A stretch of DNA of 64,000 bases from Ascidia mentula (taxonomy: Eukaryota; Chordata; Ascidiacea; Phlebobranchia; Ascidiidae), in the NCBI GenBank assembly GCA_947561715.1, contig OX387202.1, positions 1,922,001 through 1,986,000 on the forward strand, written 5' to 3'. The position numbers and the translations under genes were made by a program. Positions 23,398-33,270 of this stretch are shown piece after piece; within the stretch, counting starts at the first letter, position 1, and each line of letters starts with the position of its first letter. The notes below the pieces were generated by a model. That model was not told the DNA's origin and made no database searches. It saw nothing but the letters and a program-made list of their open reading frames with translations.

Positions 23398-25587
23398 GTG
23401 ACTGACAAGGGCAGGGGAGTCCATATATGTTTTTTTTCAACGCAGATAAAGGCGAGCTTACAAACCAACAGTCACACACCAAAGCGAAAAACAATGCACA
23501 AAATTTCTGCGACGAGAATGATGTCCGTTCTACGCTGTAATGTCGGTTTCTAAGCGATTCCTTTTCCCCCTAAAAAAATAAAACCAATTAAACTATTTTA
23601 ATCAAATAAAAATTAACCGAATTTAACCGCCTTCGGCGTGCCAAGGTAAAATCGGGCGGGGAGAAAAATGCGTAAAGAATATACGAAATTAATACATTTG
23701 GGAGTCAGGCGAATCCGGCATCTCGGACAAGCGTAATTTCGTGACTGGAACACAATAACAACGATTGTAAGTTGTCTTTCTGTATTTTTTTAACGGCACA
23801 TAAACACACAGAGAAAGTTAACTGAAATTCTAATACGATTGTCACACACCGAAAAGCGGTTTACTTACACGTTTCCTTGCCCCGATCTTTGAGGCAACGC
23901 AATGTAGGTGTTTTGATATATTTGAAACTATGTTGTATTTTCAATACAAGACGCATTCCTAATGTAAACAAACTTTGTTGTACCAGAATAACTTGTGTGA
24001 CAACAAATTCGCTACAGCGAAAAATGTTTACGATTATTGGTCGCCGCTACTTTAGTGCAGTTTTCTGCTTTATTAAGATGACGTAGAAGCTTTTGAAATA
24101 GGTATGTTGTAGTTGTACATTTATTTGTGCGCAACGCTGCCGCAACCGTGTTGCATCCACTTGAAATTGATCGAATAGCAATTTTTTGTGAAAATGTATT
24201 TTATATTTTCTTCCACAAACATTGAACACCATTTTCTTAGTAGCTTTTCTGTTGTCTCATCCTCTTTCTACGAACAACCAACACATAATATTTTGTGTTT
24301 ACCGTCTTACAACATGAGGAGGTCAAACATAAGTGAATTTAAATGGAGCCAGTGCCCTTTCTTGCGAACAACCACGTATTCACGAGTGATTTTGTAATTC
24401 ATCGGCTGAAACGTAATGGTGCGACACGTGTAAATATTATGGTGAACGTAATAACGGTCGGGATTCTATCACATTTGAACAATAAAACTGAATCAATGAG
24501 AATTTGCAAGGATTTGGTTGTTCTTGTTTGTGACGTAATATACTTTGGATTGCGAAAAGCGATTCCTAGCTTTTATCTTGAGCATTTCAGAAAGAGTCAG
24601 ATAAAATGCATGCGAACGGCGGTACAAAAAATAAGTGTGAAAATAGGCACTCTGCACGCTTCGGTGCACACAGTTTGTGGCACGTTCAATGACGTCGCCA
24701 CAGGACCCCATCCAGTAGTGGGCAGTCGTCACGCCTGGTAACGTTCTGGTGGCTGAGGCGAAATTGACTAATTTTGACAGTTATTCGCGAGTCATTTGAA
24801 CATTTTTAAATTAAGCGACTGTAATTTTACACACAAGCTCTGCAGAACATGAGCAGTGAAAATCGACTTTGCGTATGTCTTTTTGTTTTTTATTACTGCA
24901 CGATAACACATGTTTGAAACTAGGTTGGCTAATATTCAGCGGAATTGACTAAGTTTGGCAGTTAATCTCCTGGTCCTATTTCAGTTCGTTGATTTCGACC
25001 TGCATCGCCCGACAGTGGCTGTTAGTTCTTCAGCTAATTCGTTTGCGTCTCAATTCTTTCTGAATTATTATTGTTCAGCTTTTATTCAAGGTTCATATGA
25101 TTGCACCAAAACCTCCAAAGCGGCTGGGCTATGCGAGTCCAAGCAGGATTAATCGGATGCAACAAAGCTTTGGCTGTAACTTGATAAATGTCGGAAAGGT
25201 TTAGACTTCCTGTAATCCCCGTGTTAGTGCGAAAAACACATGGGAAAAATGCACACAGTTTGTGACACGTTAAATGCGATGCCTACAAAACAATGGCCCT
25301 TTATTTTATCACAAATAACAAGAAGGCGATTGTTGGCAAACAAAACTCCCTATTATCAGGAATCGGTTTACCTCCATCATCTGATACAAACCTCACAATT
25401 ACTTCGTCTGTCCCAGTTTCTATTCATTAAATCAATCGGATTTATTTAAATAGGGATAAGAATTATTCGCGCTTGACTAAATATAATTATTACTTGTTTG
25501 ATTCGTGTTTTCAACTTATTGTTTTTTGATATCAATTATCTGTGTTGTTATTCACACTTTGTTTAACATCAATGTTATTTCATTCAG

Positions 25588-25749
25588 CTGAAGATACTCA
25601 ACCTCTTCCACAACAATGTAGGAGACCGTGGTGCGGTTTACGTGGCCGACTGCATCCACAACATTGAACAAGTGTATCTGAGTGAATGCGGCCTGACGAG
25701 CGTTGGTGCCGAACATCTATCGTGGAAGATCAAACTGTTGAAGTATCCG
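25588..25749 (+). CDS. NLR leucine-rich-repeat exon L5
   Basis: A 162-nt phase 0-0 exon with TTCAG acceptor and GTGAGT donor. It encodes LKILNLFHNNVGDRGAVYVA and IEQVYLSECGLTSVGAEHL. The exposed residues are FH and SE. Open frame. Confidence 0.85.
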
Positions 25750-26029
25750 GTGAGTGATTTCATATCATAGTCGGAATTCGTCCAACACACACGAATATTT
25801 CTGAGTGTCGCGAGCAAAAATCCAACGCACGAAGAGAAAGAAAGTTACAGGCTGAGTTATTTAAATGCCGACTGTCGCCATATTGCTATGTAATGCTTAA
25901 CGGTTGTACTTCCCACTATATACCCCAACTATAATTTAGTGTCATTATGAAGGTTATGCAATTTTTAGATCTATCCTATGCACCAAACCAGCTATAGACT
26001 GCTAACTCGTTGTCCACGCAGACTTCTGT

Positions 26030-26420
26030 CAGTTAATTACGTCATGCTGATATTTCTTCAATCGTGTTCGTAATGCGCGGTCAGTTTCACCAATATTGAC
26101 CACGTTGTAGTTGCCGCAGTGTGTTTAGTACACCACACCTCACACATCGGGCATATCTCCTGCGTAGTCCGAAGAAGGTAGTGTAACAGGCGGGCGTTTA
26201 AACACTTGAATGTGAAAATCTATAAGAGGACGCATCAAGGTGTCAGATAGCTCTCCAAAATAGGGCAACACAATCACATTCATGGTGAAGCCTGGTTGCT
26301 CAGCATAAAGGAAGGATGGCAACCGTTCGCTCGTCCTCTTCACGTCACCCACCTCCTGCTCCTCTGCCTCTTCCCCAGAAATCAGGATCTCCACTCTTGT
26401 GTACATTGTACGTACTACAC
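26030..26420 (-). mobile_element. Penelope-like fragment, B4
   Basis: The best-preserved copy of this scrap. The minus strand reads GFTMNVIVLPYFGELSDTLM and then an interrupted GVVY...HCGNYNVVNIGET...RTRLKK...QHDVIN stretch, the signature of a GIY-YIG nuclease of EN+ Penelope-like elements. Confidence 0.65.
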
Positions 26421-26467
26421 CGGAACCCGAACTTTGACATAAATTGGTGTCCAACCCCACCTAGCTT

Positions 26468-26830
26468 CTAGTTTTGGTTAACTTGCAGTAACGAATCACC
26501 GCTAAAAGCAAGGCTAGAAGCCACACGAAAAATAGCGGCTCTCTTTGTATTGAAGACTCGTAAATGTCTGCAAATCATATTCTGGTATAGTTCGTATTCA
26601 AAACAATACCCAAGGTAGACACGTGGGCTTGAATACGGACACAGGATATCCAATGTCAGATGAAAGCGCCGGCGCACGTAATCCTGCATGGGAATTGCCT
26701 GAGATCGTAATGTCCTGAAGATGAAGGCCATTCAAAGTTTTACGATACGTCTGTACCTCGTGAATTTGTTGCACAGTTGACAAAGCTTCAAAGTCGAAAT
26801 CCAAGGTTGGCGTTTGCAAAGCAGACATGG
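26468..26830 (-). mobile_element. Ty3/gypsy pol fossil, B4
   Basis: Same minus-strand pol scraps as in the other cassettes. Broken. Confidence 0.75.
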
Positions 26831-26900
26831 TTGCACGCTAACGGGCATCGGCTACTTTGTTACTTTTACCGTTGATTTGCTGCACATCAGTGGTGAACTT

Positions 26901-27078
26901 GGCGCCGCGCTCTCAATCGACCCCGCAACAGCGCGCGTGTTTCGCGGTGTGTACGCACGAAACGAACTCGCATCGTTACGTCATCGACCCCCTGCGTTGT
27001 ATATTGTGAACAGTGATCTATACAGCCAACCTGGAATACATTGGAACGCCGTACTTCCAGTTTCCGCTTTTTCAGAAG
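26901..27078 (+). mobile_element. Adenain-like protease fossil fragment, B4
   Basis: Same C5-protease-like scrap as in B2 (VFRGVYARNELASLRH). Broken. Confidence 0.45.
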
Positions 27079-27123
27079 CCTCACGCGGCTTTAGCCTGCA
27101 GGAAATGTATTTAGTTGATTTGC

Positions 27124-27246
27124 GTGGGAATGATTTATTTGCGGAGCATTTTGTAGGGGATTTGTCAGTACACGGGCATGATTTATTTTCGGAGCGTTTT
27201 GTATGGGATTTGTAAGTACACGGGCATGATTTATTTGCGGACCTTT
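27124..27246. repeat. 48-bp VNTR, B4
   Basis: About three units of the same 48-bp repeat. Confidence 0.75.
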
Positions 27247-27580
27247 TGTGACTGACAAGGGCAGGGGAGTCCATATATGTTTTTTTTCAACGCAGATAAA
27301 GGCGAGCTTACAAACCAACAGACACACACCTAAGCGAAAAACAATGCTCAAAATTTCTGCGACAAGAATGATGTCCGTTCTACGCTGTAATGTCGGTTTC
27401 TAAGCGATTCCTTTTCCCCCTAAAAAAATAAAACCAATTAAACTATTTTAATCAAATAAAAATTAACCGAATTTAACCGCCTTCGGCGTGCCAAGGTAAA
27501 ATCGGGCGGGGAGAAAAATGAGTAAAGAATATACGAAATTAATACATTTGGGAGTCAGGCGAATCCGGCATCTCGGACCA

Positions 27581-27962
27581 AGCTGAGAACATAATTGCTT
27601 GATGATATTCATAAACTTAACAGTCACACAGTCGGTGAGCACCCTAGAACCGAAACATTTATAATATTGGCAATCCAGAGCAATCGGAGCTAAATATTTC
27701 TCCGAAGAAAAAACGCTTTTGGCTCAAAGCACATCGTAACACCGGTGACTAGCATTTCAACCGATTTTTGACGAATGAGCGATGCAATAATGCATTCGGT
27801 ATCGTCAGGTGGTGTCACATAATAAATTAACAAAAACCGTTCAAATCCATCCTCGATATTCGGGAAAATCACCACCACCTGACTTTCGAACATAAGCGTC
27901 TATACCACGTTATAGAGATTCTGGAGTTTAAATCACTGCCCCTCGTATTTCATAATAAGGAA
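27581..27962. other. Extra 380-bp segment in cassette B4
   Basis: It interrupts the dispersed repeat between TCTCGGACCA and CAGCGTAATTTCG, which are adjacent in the other cassettes. It holds an unrecognised 67-codon minus-strand frame (27690-27893). I do not recognise its origin. Confidence 0.5.
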
Positions 27963-28189
27963 CAGCGTAATTTCGTGATTGGAACACAATAAGAACGATT
28001 GTAAGTTGTCTCGCTTTAACACGTAACGGCACCTAAACACATAGAGAGAGTTGACTGAAATTCTGATACGATTGTCACACACCGAAAAGCGGTTTACTTA
28101 CACGATTCCTTGCGCTCTCGGCAAATGGCAGCGACAACTTGTTCCGTGCTTTTAGCGAAGGGGTAGCCCTGCTCCCAGCCCAGCGCTTG

Positions 28190-28350
28190 AATCTTCTTGT
28201 TTGGCATTTTTGCAATTGTTGTAACAAATGTGATATCTGCTTGGTGATGCGGATAGATGGGTGAGAAGGTCCATGAATAACGTCAAACACACTTCTCGTC
28301 CATGTTGCTGGAACGACCAAAATAAATTTATAGGCCTGGCGAGAAAGGTC
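28190..28350 (-). mobile_element. Small Ty3/gypsy pol scrap
   Basis: The minus strand reads SVFDVIHGPSHPSIR, matching the integrase N-terminal zinc region of the whole gypsy element ([15 protein letters not shown]). Only a fragment. Confidence 0.65.
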
Positions 28351-28481
28351 AAAAGTGTCCATCAGCAACCGTGCCTTGATGGCTGCTGTAGTTAAGTGTG
28401 GTATTTTCACATAAGCATACGGAGATGATTGCTTCTTAATTCTTTTCTTGTATTTCACATTTTATGGAGCAACAGGATTAC

Positions 28482-28926
28482 CTTAACTCCACATTTGGTC
28501 GGGTTTTTAGATCCCATCTATTCCTCAACGTTTCTGTTACTTTAGTCATGAAAATTGTTAAGCAGTCACAAAACCTCTGCACCTCCAGTAAAGTAATATA
28601 TTTAACGACATCTGTACTGTTTTTCATTACATATTTTGGACCCCAACAAATTCGTTAGCTGCTCGTCATCCACAAAGGTTTCGTCCAACAATAAATGTTG
28701 TATCTCTGAGGACGACAACATCTTACTCACAATTTTACATAATTATTTGCTGCCCACAAAAGTAAAGAACATTTAAAATACCAAGTATGCGACAATAACG
28801 TGTAATTAACTCTGGTAATTTCACCCAATCCTGAGTCATTGAGTATTCTCGGGTAAATTCTGATGCCCACTGATTAACAATGCGACAAATATATGGAAAA
28901 TCCGCGTGGGGCAAGATTACTCTTCT
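28482..28926 (-). pseudogene. Unrecognised minus-strand exons (possible gene)
   Basis: Two pieces look like exons. One is at 28782-28926 with a polypyrimidine/CAG acceptor and a G|GTATTT donor (RRVILPHADFPYICRIVNQW, then ASEFTREYSMTQDWVKLPEL). The second is at 28482-28721: MLSSSEIQHLLLDETFVDDE continues as DVVKYITLLEVQRFCDCLTI and ends at a G|GTAATC donor. The two halves of the second exon are in different frames, with the change near a run of four G at about 28648-28655. That suggests either a one-base indel (pseudogene or assembly error) or wrong exon limits. The protein looks like a helical part of a large host protein, but I do not recognise it. Confidence 0.35.
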
Positions 28927-29348
28927 CTGAAACGACGCAGCGATGACGTATCGACATTTGTGAAATCCCACGCTGAGTTGACCCCAGTGCGTTATTTCCA
29001 GTGTTATGTTGAAACGTAACGCTTATAAACACGGCGTTAACATGCAGTCTACAAGATGTCCTACCTGGTAACGTCGACTTCCGTACTGAAACTACCAGTG
29101 TTACCCTGGCGTCCATGTTCCGTTCCGTATTCCAGCTTCGTAACATTGATTCAAATCATCGAGCAAACAGAACATATTTTATAGACAACTCCCTTGTTAC
29201 ATAAAATATTGGGTCCAAAGCTAACTTCAGTTTCTTAATAAAGTTTTTTGTTAAGTTTTCCCATTAGCTGGCTGGTGGTATCCGAAATTGCAATGTGAAA
29301 TTTTAAACGATAGGAACCAATAATATTTAGAGAATTACCCGAAGTTGA

Positions 29349-29610
29349 TCAGTGACCAAATTTTGTTGCTTTAAGTTTCGGTCGTCGAATACTTGTCCAA
29401 ACTTTGGTTGTGAAAATGTTGCCAGTTGCCACTGAATCGAGCTCCATGTTGAACCATTTCGAATCGAAAAGTGGAATTAATATTTTTGGCACGGCTTTGC
29501 ATACGAGAGTTGCCACTAATCTCACACATGAAATCTGTTTGCTTTCACGACCTACAACTGTCAGATATCCTCGCATGACAAAATTACACCTGTGAGTTTT
29601 TGAAGCAACA
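29349..29610 (-). CDS. Unrecognised minus-strand exon candidate
   Basis: An open frame on the minus strand after a possible acceptor (AAAACTCACAG). It begins CNFVMRGYLTVVGRESKQIS and runs through KAVPKILIPLFDSKWFNMEL to a stop. Its composition looks protein-like, but I cannot name a family and no second exon is certain. It may belong with the candidates at 28.5-28.9 kb. Confidence 0.3.
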
Positions 29611-30413
29611 GTTTGATGCAATATGCCTAGGTTTTGAAGCTATGGCATTTCAACGATACCCCGGAAACCTAGCCTGCAAACACAGGGTGCGAAATTAGCA
29701 ATACGTTGTCATCCACAACAACTTCCGCAGTGTTTTATATTTACCTGCTTTCTTGCGTCATGAGATACTTTCGGTTGGTAACCTGTTCAATCCTGGATTC
29801 TTACACTGAACTTTATTTTAAGCAAATTATACGCTTTAGAGTACAAAGAAAAGCTCGTGGCACCCCTGAAAGTTACAAATAGCATCCCGGTTGTAACCAC
29901 TGCTGTATTCGTTTGAAACAAACAAAAAATAACATCTGGAAACTGCAATGAAACAAACGAACCTGTCATAACCACATAAAAACTATGCAGTTAAATATCC
30001 CACCAGGAAACTGTAATAAATATATCAGAACACTAAAATCGCCTGACATAACCACCCCTTATCCAAGTATAAGCAGGACGACGTCACACCGATAACGCGA
30101 AAGAATTACTGCAAAATAACAAGTTTGACTCAAATATTAACAAACCATTGCTTATTTGCAAACAATGTCAGTTGTTTTGGAACAATGACCACTATTTCCA
30201 AATTCATTGTGATTTTCTTCATGACAAAATATTGTAAACAACGATGAGATTACTGACGTCATAATCTGATGAGAAGAAACTTGCTGTGTTTATTTTTGAC
30301 TTTTTAGTTTATGTTATTACAAATCCGCTCTGGTCATTTTACAACAACATAATTAGATATTTACGACCATAACATGATCCTAACCTCCAAGCTTAAGTTA
30401 TTTTGTTGTTTAG

Positions 30414-30578
30414 ATGGAGATTCTTGATCTGTCCTGGAATTATTTGACGGATGAAAGTGCTGTGTCATTGGCTGCATGTGTTCACAACATTGAGGAGTTG
30501 CGTGCTCCGTTTTGTGACTTCACACAAGCAGGGGAGAATCTCATCAGATCGAAGTCGGGAGGAATAGTTTACTTGTAA
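30414..30578 (+). CDS. Terminal NLR LRR exon L8
   Basis: After the acceptor TTGTTGTTTAG comes a 165-nt frame ending in TAA. It encodes MEILDLSWNYLTDESAVSLA and VHNIEELRAPFCDFTQAG. It keeps the LRR exon length (54 codons plus stop) and phase 0, but it is strongly diverged from L1-L7 and has no downstream donor use because of the stop. It most likely is the last coding exon of the left NLR gene whose LRR exons lie at 1239-25749. Flanking sequence is not cassette sequence. Confidence 0.65.
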   Translation: MEILDLSWNYLTDESAVSLAACVHNIEELRAPFCDFTQAGENLIRSKSGGIVYL

Positions 30579-31617
30579 CTTTCCATTTCAGCTAGCAGTT
30601 CCTAAAGTTATTTCCGATGAAACATTTGATGTAGATTCAACATAATATCACCACGCTACGCTAATTCAATGGCGTAACACGTGATGCAATGTAAACCAGT
30701 AATTATTGTTTGTTACTCATATAATTTGTAAATTTCTCATTTCGCAACATTAATTCTCATTTACATCTGATGTATACGACGTAAGCTCGCCAATGAACTG
30801 AAGTAACCCCGTTACACGTTGGGGTTTTCCCTTTATCGCCCGTCCGTGAGGTGGTTAAAGAATTTACCAATTCTCATTGACTCTGTTGCGCCACCACGCG
30901 TAAAACTGTTCTTCTATCAAATTTATTTTCCAAATTTCTTTCCGTATTCTTAACCTCATCATCTAATCTGGTCTTAATCTTGGCAAAATGAAATTATTCC
31001 CCTGGCAAGATGTGCGCTTGAACATCTGTGTGTCTCGACCACAATATAACGGCTGTGTTCAAGTAGATAGCAGGGCCTGGTTAACCCTGGGATCGTTCCA
31101 ACCTCACCGAGAGCTTGATTTTTCAGATCTGCAATGCCTGTGAACCTTATAACCTGCATAATATTTGTGGATATTTCGGTAAACTTGTTAATTCTTAACG
31201 TGTGCGCGATTGAAATTTAGATTTTTTTTTATTGGTTTGTGAATTATTTGTGGATTACTGACACTCTGTTCTTGATTTACAGTTTTTAAGTCGCGCTGCA
31301 AGTTAGTTGATTGTGACGTCATACTATGTTCTGCATGATTAACCACACGTGTTAAAATAAATCAAGATAAAAGACATACATGAATGAACAAGATATAAAG
31401 CAGCTACAGAAAGGCCGAGAATATTGTGTGTTGACGATTTTGAAAGTTCTAGTTCTGATTTTACCACGTTGGGTATAGTTAAGCGTTGTCACGTAAATAA
31501 AAACCGACTTCGACTCCGCAAATATTTTCCACTCCGTCTCATTTTGTTTGAACTTACCTTATAGCTGTGCGCTGTGAAAGCATTTGTGTTTGGCTTGGTG
31601 GGATTAAAATTCGGTTA
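30579..31617. other. No gene seen
   Basis: AT-rich sequence, probably the 3' UTR and downstream of the left NLR gene. AATAAA-like hexamers occur (near 31355) but none is clearly placed. Open frames are short and unconvincing. Confidence 0.5.
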
Positions 31618-31785
31618 AACTTGTTTGCTATCTCCGCGCAATCACGCCTTAATTACAGAAAATCACTTTCTTTCCTTGCGTTCGCACTGATTTTCAACTT
31701 TCTGCGATAAACTTCAGTGGCGGTCACAAGCAGTTTAAAAGCCTACAATGAATAAACTTCCACAGTTATCAAATTTAAAGTGTAT
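31618..31785 (+). repeat. Direct repeat, left copy
   Basis: About 165 bp (CCGCGCAATCAC, then AGAAAATCACTTTCTTTCC) matching 36756-36930 in direct orientation. The pair brackets the older dispersed repeat and the gypsy element inserted in it. Possibly old LTR-like ends. Confidence 0.6.
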
Positions 31786-31859
31786 GCGACACGTAAAAAT
31801 AAAACATGTTAATAATCAAACTAAGAGATGTTCACAACTTTAGAACATTTTTCGCGAAA

Positions 31860-32430
31860 AAAGAAGCTTGATACGGCGATTGGTTTCTGAGATACAGCTG
31901 ATCAAAGTCGCATTTTTACCGATGCGAACGAAATCGTGCGGAAGCGAGATATTGTTGCGTGACGTCATAGAAGGCGCTTCGGTCGTGCGTGTTGGCAGCA
32001 AGCCTTATGTGAGTGTTGGCAGCAAGCCTTATGCGTACGAATGGAAAAGATTGAATAACTGGTTTAAGCATAATATTGCATTAAACAGGGGACAAAAAGT
32101 GAACAAGTGCAACAAACGGATTTTGATGTTAATTTAAGCTGAAGACAGATGGCCGCTGTTCGACCTATTATGTCTTATTTAGTTGCGTAATAATAAAACA
32201 GTTACTGGCACAGGGTGTTCTTATTGTTAAAGCATTTATGATCGCCAACGTGATACATGAACTTTTGAAAACACGACAGAGACAAACCGTTAGTTTACCA
32301 TTGTCATTTTGTCCACTCACAGTTATTTCGTTTCTGCTACACCCTATGGTCTTCCGTTAATTAGGGACAAATAAGCCTTTGATTCGTGACGTCACAATGA
32401 CAAATTTTTATGTGATGCAAAACCCTGTCC
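31860..32430 (-). repeat. Dispersed repeat, first part (interrupted by gypsy)
   Basis: Reverse complement of parts of 54740-55620. Continues at 36463-36755 after the gypsy element. It lacks about 300 bp present in the plus-strand copy. Contains a short direct repeat (GTGTTGGCAGCAAGCCTTATG-like) at 31988-32030. Confidence 0.75.
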
Positions 32431-32575
32431 TGTGGCGGATGCCACCCTTGAATTCACTGAAGCGTGATAAGTTTTGCTTTTAGTGTTGCCTTTTTCTGCG
32501 CGTCTCGAAACAATTAATCGTTTTCTGGCAACGACGCGCATTCAGAAAAATACACGTTACGAAGCACCCGATTTA
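32431..32575 (+). repeat. 5' LTR of gypsy element
   Basis: 145 bp starting TGTGGCGGATGCC, near-identical to 36318-36462. Confidence 0.95.
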
Positions 32576-32601
32576 ATTGGTGACCCCGAACGTTTGAGGA
32601 T

Positions 32602-33270
32602 ATGGAAGAAACTCCTGCCATGCACGCAGTTGCTATGAAACTGCCAACGTTTTGGACACAGCAACCAAGAATATGGTTTCAGCAAGCAGAAGCCCAGTTT
32701 GCGCTACGAAGCATTTCTGCTGATGAAACGAAATATTTTTACGTTGTTTCGTCCCTGGATCAAGCAAGCGCCGGTAGACTATTGGATTTATTGGAAAACC
32801 CACCGGATCACGATAAGTACAATTACCTAAAGCAACGTTTGATAAACACTTACGACTGCTCAGATTATGAAAGAGCGCATAAACTGTTACATACATCTGA
32901 ACTTGGAGACCGATCTCCAGCAGAATTAATGGATGAGATGCTGTCATTGTTAGGCCGTCATAAGCCGTGTTTCCTTTTTCGATATATCTTTCTGCAAAGG
33001 ATGCCCGAAGAAATACGAATTATACTCGCAAAAGAAGATTTTGACGACCCACGTGTTTTTGCACGACGTGCTACCACTCTTTGGCAGGCAAGAAGCGAGG
33101 AGCGCCACGCGTTCACGGCTGTCGCAAAGGTAGACAAGCGCAACATGCTCGCGGCGTCTCCACGTGCATCGACACGCACTGCAGCAAATCAGAGACTTTG
33201 TTTTTACCATCAGCGCTTTGGTGAAAAGGCAAAGAAATGTCAACCTCCCTGCAGTTTCCAGGGAAACTAG
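32602..33270 (+). CDS. gag: gag of Ty3/gypsy element
   Basis: 222 codons. The start contains [20 protein letters not shown], the DUF7041-like gag motif known from short-gag gypsy elements. The C-terminus has the [14 protein letters not shown] motif usual in this group, in place of a standard zinc knuckle. Pol overlaps its end in another frame, as is usual in the family. Confidence 0.85.
   Translation: MEETPAMHAVAMKLPTFWTQQPRIWFQQAEAQFALRSISADETKYFYVVSSLDQASAGRLLDLLENPPDHDKYNYLKQRLINTYDCSDYERAHKLLHTSELGDRSPAELMDEMLSLLGRHKPCFLFRYIFLQRMPEEIRIILAKEDFDDPRVFARRATTLWQARSEERHAFTAVAKVDKRNMLAASPRASTRTAANQRLCFYHQRFGEKAKKCQPPCSFQGN

Larger units (their letters stand above)
19603..24080 (+). repeat. Cassette B3
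   Basis: About 4.48 kb, same order as B2: gypsy pol tail (20250-20468, minus), LRR exon L4, Penelope-like scrap (about 22120-22500, minus), gypsy scrap (22570-22987, minus), adenain-like scrap (23001-23178, plus), and an expanded VNTR (23226-23397, about 4 units). It is somewhat longer than B2, partly through the VNTR. The 22360-22420 part of the Penelope scrap differs from its sisters. Confidence 0.85.
24081..28113 (+). repeat. Cassette B4, internally deleted
   Basis: The last cassette of the array. Relative to B3 it lacks about 490 bp (between B3 20273 and 20764): the join at about 24750 runs from CTGGTGG straight into CTGAGGCG. It also carries about 380 bp of extra sequence at 27581-27962. 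It contains LRR exon L5, a Penelope-like scrap (about 26030-26420, minus), a gypsy scrap (26468-26830, minus), an adenain-like scrap (26901-27078, plus) and a VNTR (27124-27246). Similarity ends near 28113. Confidence 0.8.
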
